Part shown: piece after piece, positions 5,968-13,127 of the stretch
Position numbering within the stretch: position 1 is the stretch's first letter
Layout: each line of letters begins with the position of its first letter
Source: Raoultibacter massiliensis
GTDB taxonomy: Bacteria; Actinomycetota; Coriobacteriia; Coriobacteriales; Eggerthellaceae
Length of the DNA stretch: 13,127 nucleotides
Reading direction: 5' to 3'
Assembly (NCBI RefSeq): GCF_900199545.1
Contig: NZ_LT962671.1
Coordinates: 1,407,271 to 1,420,397 of the forward strand
The notes under the pieces: generated by a model
Databases searched by the model: none
Told to the model about the DNA's origin: nothing
Seen by the model: the letters and a program-made list of their open reading frames with translations, nothing else
Translations under genes and position numbers: made by a program

Positions 5968-7623
5968 ATGGGAGGATCCAACCGTTCGGGAGTTACGCGT
6001 CGCGATCTGTTCAAGATCGGAGGCATCGCCGCAGCAGGCGTCATGGGAGCAAGCGCGCTTTCCGCCTGCAGCCCCAGCACCGGCCCAACGGGTTCCGACG
6101 GCGCAACGAGCGCAGCCGAGAGCACGACGACGGCCGCCGGCCACACGCGTTCGGGACTGCCGAGCTTCCTGCAAACGCCCGCCCCGATCACCGACATTGC
6201 CGAAACGAAGGATTTCGACGTCGTCGTCGTGGGCGCTGGAGCCGCAGGCGTTCCCGCCGCGCTTTCCGCAGCGGAAGCGGGAGCCAAGGTTGCGCTCATC
6301 CAGAAAGAGGCGACCGCCATCTCCCAAGGCAATACCGGTTCGGGCGTCGATCTTTCAAAGAGCGACCCGGCAGACGTGCAGAACCTCGTTTCGGTTCTCA
6401 TCGAAGAAGGGCAGCACCGCACCAAGCGCGAGCTCCTCGAACTCTGGGCCCAGCACGGCGGCGAAGCGGTGAAATGGGTTATCGAGCGCTCGGCTGAAAG
6501 CGGCGGGCCGATCGTCGATCAAGGAAGCCAGCAGCAGGCGGCCACCATCGCCAAAAACGGCTGGACCATGGAGTTCGTCACGTCGTTTGCAGGCCCCAAA
6601 CCCCTGACGGCGGGAGATGCCATGCGGGCGCTTGCCGAGACGGCCGAAAAGGAAGGCGTCGAGATCTTCTATTCGACTCCAGCCGAGCAGCTCGTTAAAG
6701 ACGGCGAAGCGGTCACCGGCGTCATCGCCAAGGGAGCAAACGGCTACATCCAGTTCAATGCCAAAAAGGGCGTCATCATCGCAACCGGCGATTACCAAAA
6801 CGACGAAGAGATGAGCTCGTATTACCTGCCCGACCTCGCAAACTTCACGCGCAAGCAGATGAACAAGACCGGCGACGGCCACAAGATGATCATCTGGGCG
6901 GGCGGCGCCATGGAGCACATCAACCACACGAAGATGCTCCACGATTTCGATGCGGGTCCCGCTTCGATGTGCGACATGCCCTTCCTCGCCGTAAAGAACG
7001 ACGGAACCCGCTTCGTCAACGAAGTCGTGGAGATGTCGCTTCTCAACAACTACCTGCGCTCCGAAGAAGACCAGGGCTGGTACTCTCAGGTGTTCGACGC
7101 CAACTACATGACCCAGGCCGCCGATTGGCCCGGAAAGCTCTATTCCCCCGAGGAGCTCGCGCTCTACATGCCCGAAGAAGATGTAGAGAGCCGCGACGGC
7201 GTGTTCAAAGACCTCATCCGCACGTTCAAAGCCGATACGCTCGAAGAGCTTGCCGAAAAGCTTGAGATAACCGATACTGCGGCGTTCGTGAAAACGATCG
7301 AGCGCTACAACGAGCTCGTCGCCGCAGGCGCCGACGAAGATTTCGGGAAACCGTCGCAGTACCTCCAACCCATCGATACGCCCCCGTTCTACGGCATCCA
7401 TCGCTGGTTGCGCGTATCGGCGCTGTGCTCGGGCGTGCAGGTCGACGAGAACCACCAGTGCCTCACCCCCGAAGGAAGCGCGATCGAAGGACTCTACGCC
7501 ATCGGCAACTGCTCGGGCGAGTTCTACGGCGGCGTCGACTACCCCATGACCATCCCGGGCCTCTCGCTTGGCCGTTGCTACACCGAAGGATATCTCGTGG
7601 GCAGGGCGGTCGCCGAACTCTAA
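5968..7623 (+). CDS. Tat-exported FAD-dependent reductase, fumarate-reductase-like family, likely lipoprotein
   Basis: A 551-residue flavoprotein. The N-terminus carries a twin-arginine signal (TRRDLFKIGG, Arg11-Arg12) ending in LSAC, so Cys34 could be lipidated and the enzyme tethered outside the membrane. After a Ser/Thr/Ala-rich linker the FAD site reads VVVVGAGAAG (GxGxxG at 89-94), followed by NTGSG (122-126). The C-terminal FAD-binding part holds EGLYAIGNCSG and YPMTIPGLSLGR. No haem or FMN-binding domain is present, so electrons must come from a partner not encoded here. The GTRFVNE motif (346-352) is kept, but the Arg that follows in fumarate reductases (NE-x-TTRD) is Met356, and the NRLGGN arginine region is replaced, so fumarate is an unlikely substrate. 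AGGAGG sits just before ATG 5968. Control by the divergent LuxR-type regulator is likely. Acceptor unknown. Confidence 0.9.
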   Translation: MGGSNRSGVTRRDLFKIGGIAAAGVMGASALSACSPSTGPTGSDGATSAAESTTTAAGHTRSGLPSFLQTPAPITDIAETKDFDVVVVGAGAAGVPAALSAAEAGAKVALIQKEATAISQGNTGSGVDLSKSDPADVQNLVSVLIEEGQHRTKRELLELWAQHGGEAVKWVIERSAESGGPIVDQGSQQQAATIAKNGWTMEFVTSFAGPKPLTAGDAMRALAETAEKEGVEIFYSTPAEQLVKDGEAVTGVIAKGANGYIQFNAKKGVIIATGDYQNDEEMSSYYLPDLANFTRKQMNKTGDGHKMIIWAGGAMEHINHTKMLHDFDAGPASMCDMPFLAVKNDGTRFVNEVVEMSLLNNYLRSEEDQGWYSQVFDANYMTQAADWPGKLYSPEELALYMPEEDVESRDGVFKDLIRTFKADTLEELAEKLEITDTAAFVKTIERYNELVAAGADEDFGKPSQYLQPIDTPPFYGIHRWLRVSALCSGVQVDENHQCLTPEGSAIEGLYAIGNCSGEFYGGVDYPMTIPGLSLGRCYTEGYLVGRAVAEL

Positions 7624-7650
7624 AAGCACCCGAATCCCCATCCATCCCGT

Positions 7651-7683
7651 CACATGTTTCGTCCCATCGGTTCGAGACATGTG
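7651..7683. terminator. Hairpin after the flavoprotein gene
   Basis: CACATGTTTCG (7651-7661) and CGAGACATGTG (7673-7683) form an 11-bp stem with one G-U pair around an 11-base loop, 28 bases after the stop codon. No T-run follows. Confidence 0.5.
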
Positions 7684-7691
7684 AATCATAC

Positions 7692-7735
7692 GGCCGCAGC
7701 TTCGCGTTTCCCTCCCTCAATGCGAAGCTGCGGCC
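7692..7735. repeat. 14-bp perfect inverted repeat just before the glycolipid glycosyltransferase promoter
   Basis: Bases 7692-7705 (GGCCGCAGCTTCGC) and 7722-7735 (GCGAAGCTGCGGCC) are exact inverted copies with a 16-base loop. It may finish termination of the flavoprotein transcript, but the right arm covers the place where a -35 box for the next gene would lie, so it could also be an operator. Confidence 0.6.
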
Positions 7736-7740
7736 ATCTC

Positions 7741-7756
7741 TGCTATGATATTCCGC
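7741..7756 (+). promoter_or_regulatory. Extended -10 promoter, likely leaderless
   Basis: TGCTATGAT (7741-7749) is an extended -10 box (TGn plus TATGAT). Its end lies seven bases before ATG 7757, which places the transcription start at the start codon. No ribosome binding site precedes that ATG. Confidence 0.6.
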
Positions 7757-9118
7757 ATGGAAAACGACGAACACATCCTCCCAGCCTCCGATAGCCCTGC
7801 CGAATCGACGGTTCCCGAAACCGCCGACGCATCGGATGTTTCAGACGAAGGGCAGACGGAGAGCCATCCCACCATCATCGTCATGCATGCCTCGGTAGGA
7901 TCGGGGCATCGCAGCGCAGCGAACGCAACGGCCCAAGCGCTTGAAATCCTTCGCGAAACCGACGATCCCGAGCTTTTGCAGGGCCTAGACGTTCCCGAGG
8001 ACCTCGAAGTCGAGGTGCTCGATATCCTCGACTTCGGACGAGTGATCTTCGACGGCGACAAGGCAGCGAGTTTGTTCACCGGGGCCACCCGCCCGCTCTA
8101 CGATCTCACGTGGCGCTACACGCTCACAGGCAGGCTGCTCTGGGGCGGCGGGACCATCTGGTCGCACGTCAATTTCCCGAAGTTCACCGAACACGTGCGC
8201 GAGAAGAAACCGCTCGCCATCATCTGCACGCACATCACTGCAGCCAACGTCGCCGTGGGAGCAAGGATGATAACCGGCCAGCACTACCCCATCCTCAGCG
8301 TGCCGACCGATTACGAGACCGAGGGCCTGTGGCCGCACCGAACGAGCGATCTGTTCTGCGTCGCCACCGAATCGATGGCTGAAACGCTCAGACCCCGCAA
8401 AGTACCCGATGACAGCATCCTCATCACAGGCATCCCCACACGCGACGATTTCCGCAAAACCTACGACAAATACGAAACACGCAAGAAGCTCGGCCTTCCC
8501 GAAGACAAGATGGTCGTGCTTGCCCTCGCCGGCGCCTACCTGCCGCGTCCCTACGTTCATTTCAGGGAGACGCTCGATAAGATACTTCCCTATCTGCACA
8601 CCTATCCCGGCATGCATTTCGTGTTCATCGCGGGAAGCGATCGTCACTACGCCGAGCACATGCGCCAGCAGTGCGCCGAACTCGGACTCGAAAACACCAC
8701 CGTCCTCGACTACGTCGACGGCATGGCCGCACTCATGGCGGCAAGCGATCTGGTCATCTGCAAATCAGGAGGACTCACCGTCACCGAATGCCTCTGCGCG
8801 CAAGTCCCCATGATCCTGCTCGGGCGCGCCTACGGCCAGGAGAAGGCGAACGTGCAGATGCTCACCGCCGTCGGAGCCGCCATGCACGTAACCACGGCCC
8901 GCGAGCTGCTCGAAAGCCTGCGCCATATAGCGAAGTACCCGCAAAGCACCCAAGCCATGCTCATCAACGGCGGCATCATCAGACGCCCCGAGGCGGCCCT
9001 CGAAATCGCCCGTGCGGCGTTTCGCCTCATCGAGAAGGCCGGTGCCCGCGAACTCGTCGAACACCGCAAGCGCTTCCTCTGGATTTACTGGGGCAAGAAG
9101 CCGGCCCACATTCGCTGA
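7757..9118 (+). CDS. MGDG-synthase/UgtP-like glycosyltransferase (diacylglycerol glucosyltransferase family)
   Basis: A 453-residue GT28-type (MurG fold) enzyme. An acidic, probably disordered N-terminal stretch (1-38) precedes the MGDG-synthase N-domain signature IIVMHASVGSGHRSAA (about 40-55), where a Gly-rich loop contacts the membrane lipid acceptor. Then come VLDILDFG (88-94), IICTHITAANVAVG and the inter-domain motif ITGIPTRDDF. The C-terminal half carries the nucleotide-sugar site, CKSGGLTVTECLCAQVPMILL, followed by GQEKANV. Relatives transfer glucose or galactose from a UDP-sugar to diacylglycerol, making membrane glycolipids and lipoteichoic-acid anchors; sugar and acceptor here are inferred from family only. 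I chose ATG 7757 because ATG 7745 lies inside the -10 box TATGAT. It is probably monocistronic: a hairpin follows the stop and the helicase gene has its own promoter. Confidence 0.85.
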   Translation: MENDEHILPASDSPAESTVPETADASDVSDEGQTESHPTIIVMHASVGSGHRSAANATAQALEILRETDDPELLQGLDVPEDLEVEVLDILDFGRVIFDGDKAASLFTGATRPLYDLTWRYTLTGRLLWGGGTIWSHVNFPKFTEHVREKKPLAIICTHITAANVAVGARMITGQHYPILSVPTDYETEGLWPHRTSDLFCVATESMAETLRPRKVPDDSILITGIPTRDDFRKTYDKYETRKKLGLPEDKMVVLALAGAYLPRPYVHFRETLDKILPYLHTYPGMHFVFIAGSDRHYAEHMRQQCAELGLENTTVLDYVDGMAALMAASDLVICKSGGLTVTECLCAQVPMILLGRAYGQEKANVQMLTAVGAAMHVTTARELLESLRHIAKYPQSTQAMLINGGIIRRPEAALEIARAAFRLIEKAGARELVEHRKRFLWIYWGKKPAHIR

Positions 9119-9125
9119 GGGTCCC

Positions 9126-9144
9126 GTGCGAAGGCCGCTCGCAC
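9126..9144 (+). terminator. Hairpin after the glycosyltransferase gene
   Basis: GTGCGA (9126-9131) and TCGCAC (9139-9144) pair across a seven-base loop, eight bases after the stop codon. No T-run follows, so it is only a candidate. Confidence 0.3.
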
Positions 9145-9243
9145 TTGCGCGACATCAGTCCGTGCAAGACGCAGGCTCAGCCGCCCGACACCGCCCCGCC
9201 CCCGCGCTCCAACGGCTCCTTTGTGTTGACAATGAAGAAATCC

Positions 9244-9273
9244 TTGCCCCCATCGGCTTCTATGCGCGATAAT
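9244..9273 (+). promoter_or_regulatory. Promoter of the DEAD-box helicase transcript
   Basis: TTGCCC (9244-9249), an 18-base spacer, then GATAAT (9268-9273). Transcription should start near 9280, giving a leader of about 100 bases before the helicase. A perfect TTGACA at 9226-9231 has no matching -10 at normal spacing. Confidence 0.5.
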
Positions 9274-9279
9274 GAACTG

Positions 9280-9327
9280 ATGTGCGCCATACGGCGCAAT
9301 CGCCTGACAACGGCGAGCGACCTGTAA
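9280..9327 (+). CDS. Possible 15-codon leader ORF upstream of the helicase
   Basis: ATG 9280 lies six bases after GATAAT, the same geometry as the other leaderless starts here. The frame reads MCAIRRNRLTTASDL and stops at TAA 9325-9327, 55 bases before the helicase start. A perfect 6-bp hairpin, TGCGCC-ATAC-GGCGCA (9283-9298), covers codons 2-7. It could be a translated leader coupling translation to helicase expression, or simply a fortuitous ORF in a structured 5' leader. Confidence 0.3.
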   Translation: MCAIRRNRLTTASDL

Positions 9328-9382
9328 GACATGAACGCCCGGTTCGTCCGCGGCGCCTGCTGACCATAGATTTCCGGAGATT

Positions 9383-10915
<1,533 letters not shown>

Positions 10916-10939
10916 GGTCGGCCGCGCCTCGCACGACGA

Positions 10940-10961
10940 CGTAAAGCCGATCGGCTTTACG
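10940..10961. terminator. 22-bp perfect palindrome, probable two-way terminator
   Basis: Every base of 10940-10961 matches its reverse complement (half-site CGTAAAGCCGA), with the stem flanked inside by AAA and TTT. It lies 24 bases after the helicase stop and 66 bases before the end of the convergent membrane-protein gene, so it could terminate both transcripts; a binding site for a dimeric protein is the alternative. Confidence 0.6.
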
Positions 10962-11027
10962 GATGCCGAAGGCGCCCGGTTCAGCCGAGAGCCAAGCAAC
11001 GGCAACGCGCCTACGGAAACCGCGAAG

Positions 11028-11273
11028 CTAATCGAGCGGGTCCTTATTCTGGTTCGCGGCGACGCGAATAAGCCGCCCCAGCAGGAAGAGGATCAAAACG
11101 AACGCAACGGCGCCGACCGCCGCGAAAAGCCATTCAGACCTCAAGAGCGCCGCAAGCGTCAGAAAAAGAACGACCGTGGCCAAAACGATGACCGCAAGCG
11201 TCCCCACGGCGGCAAGGGCCGTTCCCGCGATGCGGGCGGCCTTTCCCCCATCCCTGTTTTGTTCGTCAGCCAT
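11028..11273 (-). CDS. Small two-pass membrane protein of unknown function
   Basis: An 81-residue protein I do not recognise. The polar N-terminus MADEQNRDGGKAAR is followed by two membrane helices (about 17-43, very rich in Ala/Leu/Val, and 47-66) and a short tail ending NQNKDPLD. Both ends should lie on the same side of the membrane. I chose ATG 11273 because GGGAG lies seven bases upstream and MADEQNR is a natural start; the frame stays open to 11324, which would add 17 residues without a better ribosome site. It is separated from the DUF1667 gene by 121 bases with hairpins, so it is probably its own unit. It converges with the helicase gene. Existence is fairly secure from the membrane pattern; function unknown. 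Confidence 0.65.
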   Translation of the reverse strand: MADEQNRDGGKAARIAGTALAAVGTLAVIVLATVVLFLTLAALLRSEWLFAAVGAVAFVLILFLLGRLIRVAANQNKDPLD

Positions 11274-11292
11274 CGAAACGCTCCCGTCTTTC

Positions 11293-11332
11293 GCTAAGCT
11301 CTGCGTGCCCTCGCGCGCAAGCAAAGCTTAGC
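11293..11332. repeat. 8-bp inverted repeat upstream of the small membrane protein
   Basis: GCTAAGCT (11293-11300) and AGCTTAGC (11325-11332) are exact inverted copies 24 bases apart, 20 bases upstream of the small membrane protein start. The two half-sites could bind a dimer over its promoter or form a leader hairpin. Confidence 0.35.
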
Positions 11333-11347
11333 TCAAATCACCGAGCA

Positions 11348-11392
11348 CGGAAGCCGGATGCGCCGCGCTTTTCACGAGCGGTCTCGCTTCCG
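11348..11392 (-). terminator. Nested hairpin at the end of the oxidoreductase/DUF1667 operon
   Basis: CGGAAGC (11348-11354) pairs with GCTTCCG (11386-11392), enclosing a smaller stem CCGC (11363-11366) with GCGG (11378-11381). It starts just after the DUF1667 stop codon on the minus strand. The T-run beyond it is poor (GATTT). Confidence 0.4.
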
Positions 11393-11394
11393 CG

Positions 11395-11766
11395 TCAGGG
11401 GATGTCTTTCGTCGCGACGACGGCGACGCCCGTGCCGCACACGTCTTCCACGAGCACCGATCCAGCGCTGACGGGAGCCTTCGGACGAAGTTCGCGAATC
11501 GCCGCAAGCACATCGGCGAGAGATTCCTTGGGCACGGGTGCCGCTGTCTTGACGCTCAGCGGCTCGAGGCTGCCCTCGGCGCATACGATCGCCGTCACCA
11601 TGCGCACGGGCCTCACCGCCTCTTCCAGCGCGTATTCCCGACCTCGCGCGCACGTGTAGCCCGAAACCTCCGATAATGCGCCTTCCTCATCGAAAGACAC
11701 CTCGAGCTGGCATCCGAGAGGACAGCAGATGCAGGTATAGGTTTTGACCTCGGTGGCAAACTGCAT
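11395..11766 (-). CDS. DUF1667 family cysteine-rich protein
   Basis: A 123-residue protein with the DUF1667 signature: YTCICCPLGCQLEV (10-23) and GYTCARGREYA (37-47), followed by VRPVRMVTAIV. Cys12, Cys15, Cys19 and Cys39 are spaced like the N-terminal [4Fe-4S] ligands of molybdopterin oxidoreductases, so a small iron-sulfur electron carrier is plausible; Cys14 is extra. In the family this protein accompanies an NAD(P)/FAD oxidoreductase and often an anaerobic glycerol-3-phosphate dehydrogenase. Here its ATG directly follows the TAG stop of the oxidoreductase with no base between, so the two are co-transcribed and probably translationally coupled. The C-terminal region (about 70-123) gives no further motif. 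The family call is strong; the cluster role is inferred from spacing. Confidence 0.9.
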   Translation of the reverse strand: MQFATEVKTYTCICCPLGCQLEVSFDEEGALSEVSGYTCARGREYALEEAVRPVRMVTAIVCAEGSLEPLSVKTAAPVPKESLADVLAAIRELRPKAPVSAGSVLVEDVCGTGVAVVATKDIP

Positions 11767-13127
11767 CTATTCGGCACCTCCCCCATCGGAACCATTCGCC
11801 TTGCGAGGAACGCTCCCCGGCGAGGGGCGAGCACCCTCGGCGCCCCCGACGCCCTCCGCCCGAACGCGAACGGCGGAATACGGGGCAACGTCTACCCCCT
11901 TGAGCTTCACCTGGACCATCTCGGCGGGAACGGCCACCATGGTCTTCGCGGTTTTGATGGGATGCACCTCGCCTGCGCCGTCGATGCCCTCGACATGGAA
12001 CCGCGGCTTATGGATCGTTCCCGTAACCCGAAACGAGAGGGTGACGGTATCATCCGCATCGGTATTCGGCGATATGCGCTGAGGAACCACGTAACGCACG
12101 TTCTCGCCCGCAAGAACGGATGCCGCGCCGTCGCCCCCGTGCGGGCGCATGCCGAACAGAGCCGCCGCGCGCCCGGCGATTTCGCCCTCTGCGGAAGCAT
12201 GATCGACGAGATCGTGGACATGGAGCGCGTTGCCGCAGGCGAACAAGCCCGCCACGTCGGTTTCGAGATCGTTATCGACCAAAGCGCCGCCCGTCACCGG
12301 GTCAAGCGCGATGCCTGCGGTCTTGGCCACCTCGTTTTCAGGTAGCAGCCCCACCGAAAGCAACAGCGTATCGCACGCCACTCGACGCTCGGTTCCCGCA
12401 ATCGGCTCGTTCGTTTCAGGATCGACATCCGAAACGAAGACCGCGCTCAAACGCCCTTCGCCCTCGAGCCGTGTAACGGTGCAGCCCAGATGCAAAGGTA
12501 TGCCGTAATCGTCGAGGCACTGAACGATGTTTCGCCGCAGGCCCGAGGGATACGGCATGAGCTCGTACACGCCAAGGACTCGCGCCCCTTGGGAAACGAG
12601 CCTGCGCGCCATGATAAGCCCGATATCGCCCGACCCCAGAATGACGACGTTCTTTCCCGGCAGACACCCCTGCAGGTTCATGAAGTTCTGAGCGCTGCCC
12701 GCTGAAAACACGCCCGAAGGCCGCGTGCCCGACACGTTGAGGGCGCCGAGGCCGCGCTCCCGCGAACCCGTAGCCAAAACGACGGAATCGGCACGGATGG
12801 TCCGCAGCCCGCCCTCGCTCACGGCGATCACCTCATGGGAAGCGCCCCCGCCCGCACGCACGGCAAGCACCGACATGCCGCCGAACACGGTCGCCCCGCT
12901 TTTCTCGAGCGCCGCTATCTCGCGCTGCGCGTATTCGGGACCGGTCAGTTCCTCGCCGAAGCGGTGCAGGCCGAATCCGTTATGGATGCACTGCTTGAGA
13001 ATGCCGCCGAGCTTCGCTTCGCGGTCGATGAGCGCAACGCGGCGGGCGCCGGTTGCCGGCGCCCAGCCGGCGGCGGCGATTCCCGCAGCCCCGCCCCCCC
13101 CGACCGCAACCGCGAATGCCCGCTTGT
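11767..13127 (-). CDS. NAD(P)/FAD-dependent oxidoreductase of the DUF1667/GlpA-associated type (N-terminus outside the window)
   Basis: The frame is open to the window edge, so the start lies beyond 13127; GTG 12888 is internal, since the FAD site lies upstream of it. The visible part (about 453 residues) starts at the FAD-binding fold: [10 protein letters not shown] (GxGxxG), VALIDRE, then [21 protein letters not shown] and [10 protein letters not shown], the hallmark of the oxidoreductase paired with DUF1667 proteins. The middle carries the second, NAD(P)-binding loop [16 protein letters not shown], and then [20 protein letters not shown], the FAD-closing motif. The C-terminal tail is Gly/Ala/Pro-rich and ends GGGAE. 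It likely passes electrons between NAD(P)H and the DUF1667 protein; a glycerol-3-phosphate dehydrogenase partner, if present, would lie upstream of this gene. The coding strand has an eight-G run in the FAD loop (13094-13101). Confidence 0.9.
   Translation of the reverse strand, partial: KRAFAVAVGGGGAAGIAAAGWAPATGARRVALIDREAKLGGILKQCIHNGFGLHRFGEELTGPEYAQREIAALEKSGATVFGGMSVLAVRAGGGASHEVIAVSEGGLRTIRADSVVLATGSRERGLGALNVSGTRPSGVFSAGSAQNFMNLQGCLPGKNVVILGSGDIGLIMARRLVSQGARVLGVYELMPYPSGLRRNIVQCLDDYGIPLHLGCTVTRLEGEGRLSAVFVSDVDPETNEPIAGTERRVACDTLLLSVGLLPENEVAKTAGIALDPVTGGALVDNDLETDVAGLFACGNALHVHDLVDHASAEGEIAGRAAALFGMRPHGGDGAASVLAGENVRYVVPQRISPNTDADDTVTLSFRVTGTIHKPRFHVEGIDGAGEVHPIKTAKTMVAVPAEMVQVKLKGVDVAPYSAVRVRAEGVGGAEGARPSPGSVPRKANGSDGGGAE

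Noticed and set aside
5968..7623. Naming the flavoprotein fumarate reductase or a specific drug reductase
   Set aside because: Catalytic arginine positions are not conserved, and sequence alone does not identify the substrate.
6355..7689. Long minus-strand ORF (444 codons) opposite the flavoprotein
   Set aside because: No recognisable motif, His/Val/Glu/Gly-biased translation, and the opposite strand carries intact FAD-binding motifs.
7745..7756. ATG 7745 as start of the UgtP-like gene
   Set aside because: This ATG lies inside the -10 box TATGAT, so it cannot be on a transcript made from that promoter; ATG 7757 fits better.
9226..9231. Perfect TTGACA as the helicase -35 box
   Set aside because: The only good -10 (GATAAT) is 36 bases away; TTGCCC at 9244 has an 18-base spacer.
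12888..12888. GTG 12888 as start of the right-end oxidoreductase
   Set aside because: The upstream in-frame sequence encodes the FAD-binding loop and the [21 protein letters not shown] motif, so the gene runs past the window edge.

Overview
The window looks like chromosome from an actinobacterium of the class Coriobacteriia, most likely the family Eggerthellaceae. This is inferred from the gene content, since no marker gene is present. The DNA is GC-rich. A LuxR-type regulator fused to a polytopic membrane domain faces a Tat-exported FAD reductase, a pairing typical of Eggerthella and Slackia relatives. A DUF1667 protein sits directly downstream of an NAD(P)/FAD oxidoreductase of the kind linked to anaerobic glycerol-3-phosphate metabolism. 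I see no transposase, integrase, phage gene or CRISPR array.

Layout, left to right. (1) 1-872 (+) is the 3' part of a family 2 glycosyltransferase with very GC-rich codon use, ending at a likely intrinsic terminator. (2) 1253-2182 (+) is a DMT/EamA transporter that appears to be transcribed without a leader. (3) 2183-2795 has no gene; it carries an element bounded by 25-bp inverted arms with an outward terminator at each end, then a short tandem repeat. (4) 2796-3167 (+) is a small single-pass membrane protein. (5) 3256-3330 (-) is tRNA-Glu(UUC). (6) 3519-3950 (-) is a membrane-anchored zinc-ribbon protein. (7) 4222-5682 (-) is the LuxR membrane regulator and 5968-7623 (+) is the divergent Tat flavoprotein; 285 bp with candidate operators separate them. 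(8) 7757-9118 (+) is an MGDG/UgtP-like glycolipid glycosyltransferase. (9) 9383-10915 (+) is a DEAD-box RNA helicase preceded by a leader containing a 15-codon mini-ORF. (10) 11028-11273 (-) is a small two-pass membrane protein. (11) 11395-11766 (-) is a DUF1667 protein and 11767-13127 (-) is its partner oxidoreductase, cut by the window edge.

The clearest functional units are the regulator/flavoprotein pair (signal-responsive anaerobic reduction of an unknown organic acceptor) and the oxidoreductase/DUF1667 operon. The other genes look like single-gene units in a housekeeping background. The observations most worth following up are the terminator-capped inverted-repeat element, the -10 boxes lying 6-7 bases before start codons (leaderless transcription), the leader of the helicase gene, and the flavoprotein's missing fumarate-reductase active-site arginine.
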